Origin: Takakia lepidozioides
Lineage: Eukaryota; Streptophyta; Takakiopsida; Takakiales; Takakiaceae
Direction: 5' to 3'
DNA: 60,000 bases
Assembly (NCBI GenBank): GCA_030704615.1
Contig: CM060732.1
Coordinates: forward strand, 39,477,053-39,537,052
The notes under the pieces are model-generated. The model was given only the letters and a program-made list of their open reading frames with translations, was not told where the DNA came from and ran no database searches. Each line of letters opens with the position of its first letter. Position 1 is the stretch's first letter. The position numbers and the translations under genes were made by a program. Below, one piece after another: positions 21,510 to 33,060 of the stretch.

Positions 21510-24491
21510 TCACATCTACACATTGGCTCATGGAACTGTAATGGTTCGTTGTGGAGCCACCCCCAAGGGCTTCTAGATATTCTTTCCAAGTGTGATATTC
21601 TTTTTTTTTGGAAACTCATGCGTATAAAGGAAAGGACCCCCCTTTTATTCTCGGTTATAGCGTTCAGTCAATGATTCGTCCACGTACAGGTCTCAAAGGA
21701 TCTGGAGATGTGGCTTGTTACTTTGCTGACTGGCTTCTCCCACTTATCTCTTTCCCATACAAAGACCCACTGGCAAGGTACATTTGGTGTCACATTAAAG
21801 GCTACAACATCCTGCTGGCGGGATGTTATTTTGCTCCGGCTGCATCTCCGCACAATGGCCTACATATTCGAATAGATTCACCATATGTTCCATTGGAGGC
21901 CAAAGCGTGGTTGACTATCTCTTGGGGAGCCCCAACAAATCTGATAGAATAAGCTCATTTTTCATCACGAGGTACCCGAATTCTGATCACTCTTGCCTTT
22001 CCTTTGCATTTCCTTCCATCCCCCTCCCCGTGAGGATTCCCTCTGCGTCCCTTCCCTTACACCCACGTATCCACTTTAATACCCCTATCTCTCACTTACA
22101 CGACGCCGAGTATGAAACATACCTAGAGTCAACCCTCCCTTCCATTCTACATCTACCATCTCCTAACGATAAGGCTACACATCTTACTCAAGCCCTTTGG
22201 GACTCAGCCATGCGATCCTTTCCCGTCACCCTTCCATCTACCTCCCCACCTTTCTCCACTCGTCGTTACGCACCATTTTATGATGAGGAATGCAAGACTG
22301 CTAGATGTCACATCAAATCTTTACTACTTGATACCAATTCTTCTCCAGAGTCCACTAATCTTGCTCTTAAGCACTATAAGTCCCTCATTAGATCCAAAAA
22401 GCAAGCCTACACTATCAAGTTGCAATCTTCTTTCCTTGCTAAAATCAGATTTTCTCCTCGTTCTTTTTTGTCCCTCCTTAAACCTCATGGAGACCCCCCC
22501 CCCCCCCTCCCCAAATCACTGACATTCACGTCTGGCATGAGTATGCACAGTCTTTGTACCATTCCCCAACCCAAACTCCTTCTCCTATAACCTCTAAACC
22601 CCTTCACTTCTCTCTCTTTACTACGGCCAATGTCAGTAAGGCAATCAAGAAGCTGCAAAATGGCAGAGCAGTGGATATTTTAGGACTTCAGAGTGAATTC
22701 ATCAAGCATGCTGCACCTACTTTAGCCCCTTTTATAGCTAACCTCTTCAATGAAGTGGTGCAACGGGGCTTTCCAACAGAGTGGACAAAGAACATTATCC
22801 ACCCACTTTTCAAGAGCGGTGACAGGCTCGCATCGGCAAACTATCGTACTATCACGGTGTCCTCATTACTTGCTAAACTGTGTGGGGCAGTAGTGGCCAT
22901 GGAACTGGATGATTGGGCTGAGTCCTCTCGCATTCGTGCTGAGGGACAGGCTGGTTTCCGTCGCAACAGATCCACTATTGACCACATCTTCACTCTTCAG
23001 GTTATGGTGGAAAGTGCATGCTATGACAAAAGAATGGTCTATGTTTGCTTCGTGGACTTTCACAAAGCCTTTGATTCAGTTCCTCGGGACCTTCTCTTCC
23101 AACGGCTCCATAGAGTGGAAGTCCCTCCAGACATCCTTTGTGCCATCTCTTCTATGTATGAGATTGTCACTGGCATGGTCAACGTCGCTGGTGAATTCTC
23201 AGCCGAGATCCACAGCAACATTGGAGTCAAACATGACTCCCCCCTTTCACCTACCCTGTTCGGGATCTACATTGACGCCTTGGAGAATTACATATCAAAA
23301 AACCATGGGATTGGGGTACCATTGGATGGGGGACCAACCCAATCAGATCTCCTCTACGCTGATGATGTTGCCCTTTTGGCACAATCCCCGGTCTTTCTGC
23401 AACGCCATCTCAAAATTTTGGAACAGTTCTGCAAAGACTATGGGATGCAAGTCAATCTTAGCAAGACCAAGATCATGGTCTTCAATGGCCAGGCTGATCA
23501 TAGATTCATCTTCAACCAGCAGGAAATTGAGATTGTGAAATCATACCGGTACCTGGGTCTGGTTATCCACTCCCCCAAGTTTCACTTTGCAGCCACTGCC
23601 TTGGACAGATTGACTAAAGGTAAGGCGGCCTCCGTCCGCCTTCAGGCCAAATGCAAGCAAATACATCTGCAGCATCCCCCGACCAAAAAGTTGTTGTTTG
23701 ACACCGTCGTCAGCCCTGCTACCATCTATGGTTGTGAGTTATGGGCACCTAGTGTCCCTGTCTCTTGGTGGGAAAAGAATTTGGAACCATTACAATCATC
23801 TTTTCTCCAAGCAATGCTTGGCGCTATGAGCACAACTCCATCTCAGATCCTAGCTGCAGAGTTCGCATGTGTACCATTGCAATCTGAGGCCCTCTTCAGG
23901 CTTACAATCTTTCTCCATAGATTGCAGGCCCTTCCACCCAAAAGGCTAGTGGCAAGGGCCCTCACAACATCTATGAGGCTCAAAGCTGCAGGTTTCAGGA
24001 ACTCCTGGTATGCTCGAGTGGACAGTTTATTTCAACGTAACAGACTTTCTACTGCTTTCCTATTACCAATGAACCCAGATGAGGTGGACATCACATCTAG
24101 ACATGACCGCAACAGACTCATTCGGACAGAGCTTATGGAATTACATGTCAAGAGAACTTGGAAGCTACCCAATCTCAGGACAAAGCTCCACTTCTATCGA
24201 GAGACATTCTTGGTGCTCTGCGATGATAGAATCTTGAGACCAAATTACCTTTCAGCACCCTTATCTCCTTCCCTCCTGAGGGCATTGGGGCGGTTCAGGG
24301 TGGGTTCCCACAACCTACGGATAGAGACTGGCAGATGGGAAAACCTGCAACGGGAGGACCGCCTATGTCCAGTTTGCATAGGACGCAGCAAGGAAATTGA
24401 AACTGAAGAACACTTCTTCTTCTACTGCCCTCTATACTATGAGATCCGTGGGAGATTCCACTGTTTATTCAGTGGAACCCAATCTCACTGA
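21510..24491 (+). pseudogene. LINE ORF2: endonuclease and reverse transcriptase, frameshifted
   Basis: The protein would nick target DNA and reverse-transcribe its own RNA. In order: endonuclease start HIGSWNCNGSLWSHPQGLLD (21510-21600, frame broken at a T run near 21601-21609), endonuclease core to about 21950, endonuclease end with VVDYLLGSP and NSDHSCL in a third frame, then a linker to 22494. The frame shifts again at a 13-base C run (22495-22507). The reverse transcriptase then runs open to 24491: IIHPLFKSGDRLASANYR, VCFVDFHKAFDSVP and the catalytic LLYADDVALLA near 23352. The template-grip motif reads GVKHDSPLSP where GxKQGDPLSP is usual, another loss. A C-terminal zf-RVT CPVCIGRSKE...EEHFFFYCP ends the protein. 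Recent but dead copy. Confidence 0.85.
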
Positions 24492-24692
24492 TGTCTTTCA
24501 CTATGAGGATAAAAAATGCTTGGCAGCCTACCTACACGAGGCCTTCACCCTTAGACAATCGCTAGAACATTAATTGTGGTTTCTGGATTTGTTCATGAAT
24601 TTGAGAGCACCGGCAACGAGGGCGGATCTTCCATTTTGTCCCATAAGCTCTATGAGCTTTCCGCGGACGTTATAAAGCACCATTTCATTTCA
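24492..24692 (+). mobile_element. LINE 3' untranslated region and tail
   Basis: Follows the ORF2 stop. It ends with CTTTCCGCGGACGTTATAAA and a tail of CATTT repeats. The same 3' end is found near 33027-33060. The SINE listed next inserted at the end of this tail. Confidence 0.7.
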
Positions 24693-24856
24693 TTTCTTCC
24701 TCTTGAGCAGGTAGCCCAGTGGTTGGGTGTTTGTCCCTTGCCTGTGCATAACTTAGGTGATCGTGGGTTCAATCCTTCAACATGTGCCTTCAGACCGTCC
24801 ATTGGGCCCTCGATGGCATGTGGGTTGAGCAGTAGACTCTGTAAATTCACTGGACG

Positions 24857-25585
24857 TGTCGCGGCCCTTTGCCTTGAGGGCAGGGGGTCGGGACACAAGA
24901 GGGGCTGCCCCTGTGGTGGGGGCAGTGGCAGCAATAGGTATGGGGGGGCTGAAGCACCCTTGAGTGCCCAAGGCACTCAAGGAGGCGGAGGCGCTCACTA
25001 GGTAGAGCCCCGCACACCGGGTTGCGGTGGGGGTGGCTCCACAAGGGGTGGTGGTAGCTTAGCGGGACTTAGTGGGGGTGGCATAGGACTCACCCTGGGG
25101 CGGAGACCTCGTGGTGGGAGTCGTGGGGAGTCTTGGGACTCATCACGGTCCATTGGGGCCGTGGTGGGTGGGCCAAGACTCACCGCGACTCATCACCGGG
25201 AGTCGAGGGTGTTCGTGGTGGTTCGTCATAAAATGGCATGGTTGTTTGTGAAACCCCCGCGGACAACTACAGAAGTATATATAGGGAATAGTAACCCCGA
25301 GAACGGTGCAAGCCCGTTGGTGACCAAAAACTAGTGAGTAAGCGAGCGAGCCGGAAAGCGACCAAAGAGTGGGGAGCTGTTCCAGACTGCCAACTACCAA
25401 AGGGAATTCCGCTGGTTCCAAATCGTTGGAGGGTTCTTTGGGGGATCAAAGGGGGACCGTTATTCCCCGGTGAGCAGCCGGAGCTCCAAGTTGGCCCGGC
25501 GGCCAGGTTGGGAGTTAGGCGCACGCATCAAGCGAGTAACTATGACTTGAGGGAAGGGGAGTTTACCGAAGTGAGGTGCGCGACA
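24857..25585 (+). repeat. 5' LTR of the chromovirus
   Basis: Starts TGTCGCGG and ends GCGCGACA, the expected TG...CA ends. A TATATATAGGG box near 25275-25285 is the probable core promoter for element transcription. It matches the 3' LTR at 31095-31824 and the LTR at 56917-57641. Confidence 0.92.
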
Positions 25586-25587
25586 CT

Positions 25588-25599
25588 TGGTATCAGAGC
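25588..25599 (+). other. Primer-binding site, initiator methionine tRNA
   Basis: TGGTATCAGAGC starts two bases after the 5' LTR and is the usual complement of the 3' end of plant initiator tRNA-Met, which primes minus-strand synthesis. Confidence 0.9.
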
Positions 25600-25640
25600 T
25601 TAGAGTTCAGTACACGATCGTCCTTGGGATTGGCCTCATC

Positions 25641-26234
25641 ATGGGGTCGGGCAAGCCAAAGCCAAAGCGGAACGGCCCAAAAGATAATGATCCTGGTGAG
25701 CCCGATGGGGGCGACGTGTCACCGAGGCGGCCGTTTGAGGAAGCGATACATGTTTCCGAAAACGAGGCCGCTCAAGAGCGGGAGGAATCTAAGGAGTCGG
25801 AGCCTGAAGAATCCCTGAGAGCTCCGACCGACCAACAGATGTCTCCTATGTCGGCAGCCTTTTGGGAAGGGTTGTTGGCGCAATTTGGCGAGACGTTGAA
25901 AGACGTGTTGAAGGCGACTAATGCCACTTCCACTAAGGCAAAGTTTAAGGTTAAGCCTAAGGAACCCGACACCTTCGAGGGCATCCGAAATCGGAAGGCA
26001 CTCAACACCTGGCTCTTGGAGCTAGAGCAGTACTTCCGGGCGGCCAAGTTGAGTGACGAGGATCGGGTGGAAGTGGCTCCCACCTATTTGAGGGGCTATG
26101 CTCAGCAATGGTGGCAGAAACGCCTTCACGACCGAGGTCCAAGCCCGGAGACCTTGAACTGGAGTGGGTTCAAGGAATTGATGAAGAGGCAATTTGTGCC
26201 CTTCAACGCGTCCCGGCTCGCCCAGACAAGATGA
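25641..26234 (+). pseudogene. Chromovirus gag, N-terminal part, frameshifted
   Basis: ATG at 25641 (MGSGKPKPKRNG...) opens gag. A charged N-terminus is followed by the retrotransposon gag domain: DTFEGIRNRKALNTWLLELE near residues 113-132, then LRGYAQQWWQKRL and SGFKELMKRQFVPFN. Near 26222 bases are missing relative to the copy at 18133 (CCCGGGACAAGATG), so the frame ends at 26234 with LAQTR. The remaining gag is in another frame downstream. Gag builds the virus-like particle in the cytoplasm. Confidence 0.85.
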
Positions 26235-26301
26235 GGAATTTGAAGCAAACAGATGACATTCGGGGATATGTCCAGGCTTTCAATGGCTCGAAGTCGCGGA
26301 C

Positions 26302-28083
26302 ATGGCAGAACCAGAAATGGTCTTCAACTTTGTGGCGGGACTGGCCCCATGGGCCATGCGGAAGTTGAAGGAGAAGCCACCTAAGACTTTGAACGAGGCA
26401 ATTGAGAGGGCTGAATGTTTCTCGGATGTCCCTAAGGGTGAAAGACAAGGCCGTACGGAGCTGAACCACAAGAAGACCCGGCGGGAAGGTGACTCCTTCC
26501 GACCGGAAAAGAAGTGGGATAGGCCACGCGGCGATAATGGCACGTGGAAATCGAAAGGAGGGCCCTCACAAGTCAAGGCGGCACCCGGTGCTTCGAAAGG
26601 AAAAGCGGGTGGAGCGGCCTATGGCAGACAAAAGGCGACCTTTGATGGAGTGTGTTTCAATTGCGGGGAGCCCGCGCACATGGCTAAGAAGTGCACGAAG
26701 CCCCGGCAATTGAACATGACTCGGGCGACCACAGAGCTGTCGGAAGATACCATCAGTCGCTTGGTGGAAGCGGTGGTCGCCAGGACTTGCAAGGTAGGCA
26801 ATTTTTCTTATGAGTTGTATCAGGAAACTGGCGCCTTACGTAAAGGGAGTCGGTTATTGTTCGTGGATGGGATAATATCCGGAACTAACGTGTTGTTGTT
26901 GGTGGATACAGGAGCGTCACACTCCTTCATGACACCGGCAACGGCACAAAAGTTGGGACTCCCGACAAGTGACGTGTGGGCCTCTATTGAGGTGCGTTCT
27001 GCCAAAGGAGAACTGCAATTGGCGACAAGGTTGGCGTTTGATGTTCCTCTTCAACTGGGGAGTTGGGAGGGACGTGAGAACTTCACCATCTTCGAGATCG
27101 CTGGAGTGGATCTCATTTTGGGGATGACCTTTTTTAGCAAATCCGGAGCGGTCATAGATGGCCGCAAGAGAGTAGTCACGCTGCCATGTGGGAATGGTGG
27201 CGAGGTCTTACGAGTGTCGGAAACGCGCAAACCCGTGGGAGGGAGAATAAACCTTCTGTCAGCAAGGGAATGGGCCGTGGAGGAGGCACATGAGCCCCAG
27301 TTTTTGCTCTACATTAGAGAAGTGAAGGGAGAAGGCGATGGGGAGCCGAGCCCAGATTGGATCAAGGGGATTTTGGAGAAATACCAGGATGTGATGCCGG
27401 AGGATTTACCAAGCGGCTTGCCACCGCGAAGAGGAGTTGACCACAAAATTGAGGTGATACCGGGATCGGAATCGCCTGCCAAGGCGCCCTACCGGTTGAG
27501 TCACAGAGAGTTGGTCGAGCTGAAGACTCAGCTCAAAGATCTAATGTCAAAGGGGTACATCCGGTCGAGTAAGTCACCTTACGGAGCCCCGGTGCTATTC
27601 GCAGACAAGAAGGATGGGACGCTGCGGATGTGTGTCGATTACAGGGCTTTGAATAAGGTGACTATCAAAAACCGGTACCCTTTGCCAAGGATCGACGACC
27701 TTTTCGATTGGTTGGCAGGAGCGAAGTATTTCAGCCGGATCGATCTGCGCTCCGGCTATCATCAAATTCGAGTGGCGGAAGGAGATGAGGAGAAGACCGC
27801 GTGTAGGACAAGGTATGGTTCATTTGAGTTCTTGGTGATGCCTTTTGGACTCACCAACGCTCCCGCGACCTTTAGCACGCTGATGAACAGCCTTTTCCAG
27901 GAGTGGTTGGATGACTTTGTGATCGTGTACATCGACGACATCTTGGTGTATTCGAAAACAAAGGAAGAGCACCTGGAGCACCTCAAAAGGGTGTTCCAGA
28001 AATTGCAGGAAGGGAAGCTGTATGCCAAAGCTTCAAAGTGCGAATTCGGGGGGTCACAAAAGTGGAGTTCCTGGGGCATGTGA
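26302..28083 (+). pseudogene. Chromovirus gag end, protease and reverse transcriptase
   Basis: This 593-residue frame starts within gag. A CCHC knuckle [14 protein letters not shown] lies near residues 119-132, then the aspartic protease [16 protein letters not shown] near 201-216. The reverse transcriptase has [20 protein letters not shown] near 446-465, [26 protein letters not shown] and the catalytic [13 protein letters not shown] near 538-550. A frameshift at a G run (28049-28054, GGGGGG) ends the frame before the RT-RNase H connection. A small deletion near 26285 sits just upstream. Gag and pol are in one frame, as in many chromoviruses. Confidence 0.9.
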
Positions 28084-28856
28084 TTACACAGGATGGGATC
28101 AGAATGGATGACAGGAAGGTGAGGGCAATCTTGGACTGGGAGCCTCCGACTTCGGTCCCGGGAGTGCGATCCTTCCTAGGACTCGCCTCCTATTACCGGA
28201 AGTATGTGAGAAATTTTGCCAAGATCGTGGGGCCGCTGTCAGACCTTCTGTGTAAATCCAAAGTCTGGGCATGGAACACCTTTTATGGCCAAGCTTTTGC
28301 TGAATTGAAGCAGCGGATGGCGGAAGCTCCAGTCTTGAAAATCCCGGAGTTCGATCGTCCGTTCGAGATTCATACAGATGCGTCGGACTTCGCGATTGGG
28401 GGTGTACTGATGCAAGATGGACGTCCAGTGGCTTACGAAAGTAAGAAACTGAATGAAGTGGAGCGACGGTGGCCGACGCACGAGAAAGAGATGAAGGCGG
28501 TGGTGCACTGTCTTGAGCTTTGGCACCACTATGTTGGTTCCAACCCAGTGAAGGTGTTCACGGACAATGTCACGGTGAAGTATTTTGCCACGCAGCCCAA
28601 GTTGTCCCCAAAACAACTTAGGTGGCAAGATACTTTGGCGGTGTTCGACGTGGATATCCAGTACAAACCGGGACGGGACAACATGGTGGCCGATGCTTTA
28701 AGTAAAAAGCAGCAGCTCTTGTTGGTGTATAGGGGCGAGACGGCGCTCCAAAGGAAGATCCGTAAGGCTTGCCAGAAGGATGAGCTGGCGAAGTTCATGA
28801 TGCAAGGCTTGAGGATGGGGATTAAATCGCAGTTCCACTTGCAAAATCCGGTATAA
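28056..28856 (+). pseudogene. Chromovirus RT end and RNase H
   Basis: The protein resumes with [14 protein letters not shown] in a new frame. It includes the RT thumb and connection (SVPGVRSFLGLASYYRKYVR) and the RNase H with EIHTDASDFAIGGVLMQDGR, ESKKLNEVERRWPTHEKEM and the end PGRDNMVADALSKK. The catalytic D, E and D positions are visible. The frame is lost near 28846-28850, where the copy at 54648 has extra bases (AAAATGGACTGCTCCGGTAT against AAAATCCGGTAT), so a short deletion caused the break. Confidence 0.9.
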
Positions 28857-28872
28857 GCAAAAGCGTCTCTAC

Positions 28873-30189
28873 GTGCCGAAGGGAGGGATCAGAGATAGCC
28901 TCTTGAGAGAATGTCATGATAGCCCGCTTGCGGGCCACAACGGAGCCAAGCGCACTACGGCACTCTTGAAGAAAAAGTATTTCTGGCCCAAACTGAGGGA
29001 GGAGGCAGAGGAGTATATCAAGACATGCACCACATGCCAACAAAACCGGAGCGAGTACAAAAAGCAAGCGGGGCTGTTACAACCTTTGCCGATTCCAGAG
29101 GGGACTTGGGAAAGCATCTTGATGGATTTCATGACTGCTATGCCGCTGTCAAAAGGATTCGATGCAATCATGGTGGTGGTGGATAGGTTCAGTAAAATGG
29201 GCCATTTCATCCCCACCAAGGAGACGGCAACGGCGCAGGAAACAGGGTGACTTTACTTCGCCCACGTCTTAAAGCATCATGGAGTCCCGAAGGATATTGT
29301 CTCGGACCGCGATCCAAAGTTTACGAGTAAATTTTGGAGGGCACTTTGGAAGAAGATGGGGACGAGGCTGAAGATGAGCACCGCCTTCCGACCTACGACC
29401 GACGGCCAAACAGAAAGAGTGAATTCCGTAGTGAAGCAGATCTTGCGGAATTACGTGTCGGCAGACCAAACAGACTGGGTGGAACACTTAGACGCGGCAG
29501 AGTTCTGTTATAATAACACAGAACACTCCGCAACGGGAGTTTCCCCTTTCGTATTGGTCTATGGAAAAGCACCTCTGGTGCCGACAAGTTGGGCCGCCCA
29601 GGACGTTGAGGAACCAGCAGTAGCGGCGGTACTGGAAGAACGCAAGCGTTTGTTGAAGCTTGCAAAGTACAACATTGCCAAAGCTAGGAAACAGTATGAA
29701 AGGCAGGCGAATCGGAAGCGGAGGGAAGTGAAGTTTGAGACAGGCACGGAGGTCTGGTTGAACATCAAGAATTTCCGACTACCTCCGGAAGTGAGTCCAA
29801 AGTTCGTACCTCCGTATGCGGGACCCTTTCGCATCCGGAAGGTTATGAATGAGGATGTGTATGAATTGGAACTGTCGGCAAATAGCAAGGTGCATCCAGT
29901 ATTCTACGTATCCCTTTTGAAGCCTTACTTCAAAGATGAAGCGCGTCCGAATCGGCATCAAGTGTTGCGTCCGCCACATGTGCTGTTGGATCATGAAAAT
30001 GAACCTGAGTACGAGGTGGAGGCAGTACTTAAGTCGAGGAGGTTCAAGAACCGAGAAACGGAGTATCTCGTCAAATGGAAGGGCTATCATCATGTGGAGG
30101 CATCTTGGGTGCGTGCCTCAGAAATGGGAAACGCATCTGAGGCGGTTGTAGTTTTCGAAGGGCGACCTCAAAAGCGAAAGAAGCGTTGA
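28873..30189 (+). pseudogene. Chromovirus integrase with C-terminal chromodomain
   Basis: A frame from 28873 to 30189 is closed once by TGA at 29248-29250, where the other copy has CGA. The zinc-binding region is H near ECHDSPLAGHNGAK with CTTCQQNRSEYKK. The catalytic core has MDFMTAMPLSKGFDAIMVVV, SDRDPKFTSKFW and TDGQTERVNSVVKQILRNY (D, D, E). The GPF/Y-like region (PPYAGPFRIRKV) follows, then the chromodomain EYEVEAVLKSRRFKNRETEY, LVKWKGYHHVEASWVRASEM. Chromodomains of this family can direct integration to marked chromatin. One stop codon inactivates the integrase. Confidence 0.92.
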
Positions 30190-31094
30190 TGGGGACATCA
30201 ACCTCGGAGCGTGGGGGAGGAAATGCATGCTTAGCCCGGCTTAGCTAGCTTAGGAATCCGATTGCAAAAACTTGTATTGTACAAAAATTTGTTATAAAGG
30301 AAATGGGTTTCAAATGTGGTGCGTCCTATTTTGTTTGGAATGTTGATGCATGATGTGGTTGGCTAGTGTGTAGAATGCATGCTAGCTTACAAAAGTGGGA
30401 GAGGTAAATTGGGTTAATCGTGTGTTTGCGCAGTGCCGAAATCAGGTGACTCCCATCCAAGGGGCAAGGAAACTTGCGTCTTCTTTAGGAGTTCACGTGC
30501 TAGTGCGCACCTGGCGCGTGCGCATACTATAATTGCGCTACCAAGGGGGTTGCTTTGTAGTGCGGGCTAACGCGGAAGCTACGTGCTTCCGTTCACGTAC
30601 TATAATCGTGTAGCCTCGGGACAAAGTCGTAGTGCGGCTTCGGCGTGTTCCCGTACCTCAGGCCAGCATTCCAAGGCGGACCCAATTGTAGTGATTGGGG
30701 CGCGCGGTTGGTTCAAGTCTATCTTCCTAGTCAAAGAAGGTTCGAGGTGAACCATTGCTCAAGGTGATGCCAAAAGCGGCATCATGAGCGGTCGCAAGCA
30801 ATGTTGTTGCAGTAAGGCGATTCGATCCTCGGGGAGGATCATTCCTTGGCCTTGAAGTAGGCCAAGAAGAGTGCACTGGGAGGAGCTTAAGAGGCTCCAC
30901 CCTTGGCCGGGACTTCGAGGAAGTCGGCCGAATTAGCTAGTGGAGAGTAGAGTCAAGTGTGGGGTTTGGTTCTTTGCCATGGGACGCCATGGTACGGAAA
31001 CAAACTCCTTGATGTGGGACGCCACAACTTGGATGTTCGTTTCCACAAAATGGACAAGCTGATGAGGACATCGACTCCTTGTTGGTAGGGGTGT
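30190..31094 (+). other. Chromovirus 3' untranslated region
   Basis: A 905-base non-coding part between the chromodomain stop and the 3' LTR. It is well conserved in the second copy (56000-56916), so it is a regular part of the family. A G-rich TTGGTAGGGGTG at its end is the likely polypurine tract. Confidence 0.8.
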
Positions 31095-31824
31095 GTGTCG
31101 CGGCCCTTTACCTTGAGGGCAGGGGGTCGAGACACAAGAGGGGTTGCCCCTGTGGTGGGGGCAGTGGCAGCGATAGGTATGGGGGGGCTGAAGCACCCTT
31201 GAGTGCCCAAGGCACTCAAGGAGGCGGAGGCGCTCACTAGGTGGAGCCCCGCACACCGGGTTGCGGTGGGGGTGGCTCCACAAGGGGTGGTGGTAGCTTA
31301 GCGGGACTTAGTGGGGGTGGCATAGGACTCACCCTGGGGCGGAGACCTCGTGGTGGGAGTCGTGGGGAGTCTTGGGACTCATCACGGTCCATTGGGGCCG
31401 TGGTGGGTGGGCCAAGACTCACCGCGACTCATCACCGGGAGTCGAGGGTGTTCGTGGTGGTTCGTCATAAAATAGCATGGTTGTTTGTGAAACCCCCGCG
31501 GACAACTACAGAAGTATATATAGGGAATAGTAACCCCGAGAACGGTGCAAGCCCGTTGGTGACCAAAAACTAGTGAGTAAGCGAACGAGCTGGAAAGCGA
31601 CCAAAGAGTGGGGAGCTGTTCCGGACTACCAACTACCAAAGGGAATTCCGATGGTTCCAAATCGTTGGAGGGTTCTTTGGGGGATCAAAGGGGGACCGTT
31701 ATGCCCCGGTGAGCAGCCGGAGCTCCAAGTTGGCCCGGTGGCCAGGTTGGGAGTTAGGCGCGCACATCAAGCGAGTAACTATGACTTGAGGGAAGGGGAG
31801 TTTACCGAAGTGAGGTGCGCGATA
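31095..31824 (+). repeat. 3' LTR of the chromovirus
   Basis: Matches the 5' LTR at 24857-25585 along its length; the last CA reads TA. It is followed directly by the GGACG target-site duplication and the SINE tail. Confidence 0.92.
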
Positions 31825-31962
31825 GGACGTTAAAGAAACTTTATCTTTATCTTTATCTTCCTCTGTAAATTCAATGGACGTTAAAGAATCTTTATCTTTT
31901 ATCTGCAAATTCACTGGACGTTAAATAATCTTTATCTTTATCTTTATCTTTCTTCCTCTTGA

Positions 31963-32560
31963 AGTTATCAACTTCCATTATCTCTATGTTATCCTCTTTC
32001 TTTTTTTTCTGCGTTGATTGGTGGGTTGTGCTGACTCAGTCATGCTCCCTAGTCTTACCTTCCCCCAAAGCAAGAGAGCCAATTGCCGTTTGAGGCTTGT
32101 TAATTATTATTTATTATTTACCTCCTGGATTGTTTTTCACAGTATTCACATGCCATCTGAGTCACCGCTACGTGGCACGGCACGAGAGGGTACAAGCCAA
32201 GTTGGCAAGTCTGGGCCCTTGATAAAATCAAGGGTAGTTAGAATTGAAAGCGTATGGCTAAGGATATTTCTAGGGTAGAGTGTGAGAGCATGCCCAACAG
32301 CTCTCTACTTGCACATGATTCACACAGGGCACTTCCGAACACAGGATCCAATATGTGGGTACGCTACCTCCGATCCCATGTTCGGAAACGCCCTCAGTGG
32401 GAATAATGTCCATGCTGGTTTTGACAGCAACTTCTGCGTGGGCTTTCTTCAGGATTTCCTGTGGTGCACCGACAGACATGTGGTATTTCCAAGAGTGTAT
32501 GTTACCTCAAGTCCCTCTTAGACTAAAAGATGCAATGACTTGGTGGAAGCTGTGAGGAAG
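31963..32560. other. LINE tail repeat then sequence without a clear gene
   Basis: The first 50 bases continue the pyrimidine-rich LINE tail repeat. Beyond that the minus strand has an open stretch at 32479-32330 reading GAPQEILKKAHAEVAVKTSM then DIIPTEGVSEHG, which looks protein-like. No splice partners were found, so it is not called a gene. Confidence 0.4.
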
Positions 32561-32569
32561 GCCACATTC

Positions 32570-33060
32570 TCTTCAAGAGGTGCAACGAGACCAATTACCT
32601 TTCGGCCTCTTTATCTCCTTCTCTCCTGAGGGCTTAGGGGCGGTTCAGGGTGGGCTCCCACAGGATTGTAATCATCCCGAGCAGATGGGTGTGCTTCAGA
32701 ATCGAAAAGCGTGGTAAAGGGTTTCAGAAACTCTGTATGATCGGGCAGATGGGAATACCTGCAGCGGGAGGAATTGAAACTGAAGAACACTTCTTCTATT
32801 GCCCTTTTATACTATGAGATCCGTGGGAGATTACATTGTCTACTATTCCGTGGAACCCAATCTCTCACTGAAGTCTTTCACTATGAAGATCAGAAATGCT
32901 TGGCAGCCTGCCTGCACGAGGCATTCACCCTTAGACAATCACTCGAACAATAGTTCTTATCTCTGACTCTGGTTTCCTGTTTTCTCTCATGTTTTTCTTC
33001 CATTTTGTCCCATAATCTCTATGAGCTTTCCGCGGACATTATAAAGCACCATTTCATTTC
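32570..33060 (+). pseudogene. LINE 3' end fragment, same family as 21243-24692
   Basis: Repeats the ORF2 C-terminal region and 3' untranslated region: GAATTGAAACTGAAGAACAC, CACGAGGC-TTCACCCTTAGA and the end TTTCCGCGGACATTATAAAG. The copy is scrambled and frameshifted. A ladder of about 70-base pyrimidine-rich units follows to about 33250. Confidence 0.8.

Larger units (their letters stand above)
24857..31824 (+). mobile_element. Full-length Ty3/gypsy chromovirus with both LTRs
   Basis: Two LTRs of about 730 bases, starting TGTCGCGG and ending GCGCGACA/GCGCGATA, enclose gag, protease, reverse transcriptase, RNase H, integrase and a C-terminal chromodomain in that order, which defines a chromovirus. 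A 5-base target-site duplication GGACG lies at 24852-24856 and 31825-31829. By eye the LTRs differ at roughly 2 percent of positions, so insertion is fairly recent. Gag and pol carry frameshifts and one stop, so this copy cannot make all its own proteins. Confidence 0.95.
24707..31948 (+). mobile_element. tRNA-derived SINE, split by the chromovirus
   Basis: The head (24707-24856) carries a pol III box A, TAGCCCAGTGGTTGGG (24712-24727), and a box B, GGTTCAATCC (24766-24775), spaced as in a tRNA. The tail resumes after the inserted retrotransposon at 31825 and ends in CTTTAT repeats with two further partial copies of the TAAATTCA-TGGACGTTAAA tail. A 14-base direct repeat, TTTCTTCCTCTTGA, flanks the whole at 24693-24706 and 31949-31962 and is the SINE target-site duplication, placed in the LINE 3' tail repeat. 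Confidence 0.75.

Noticed and set aside
24650-25200. Pro/Gly-rich frames over the 5' LTR (and again at 31100-31420 and 56860-57240)
   Set aside because: They recur in all three LTRs in all frames and reflect G-rich LTR sequence, not genes.
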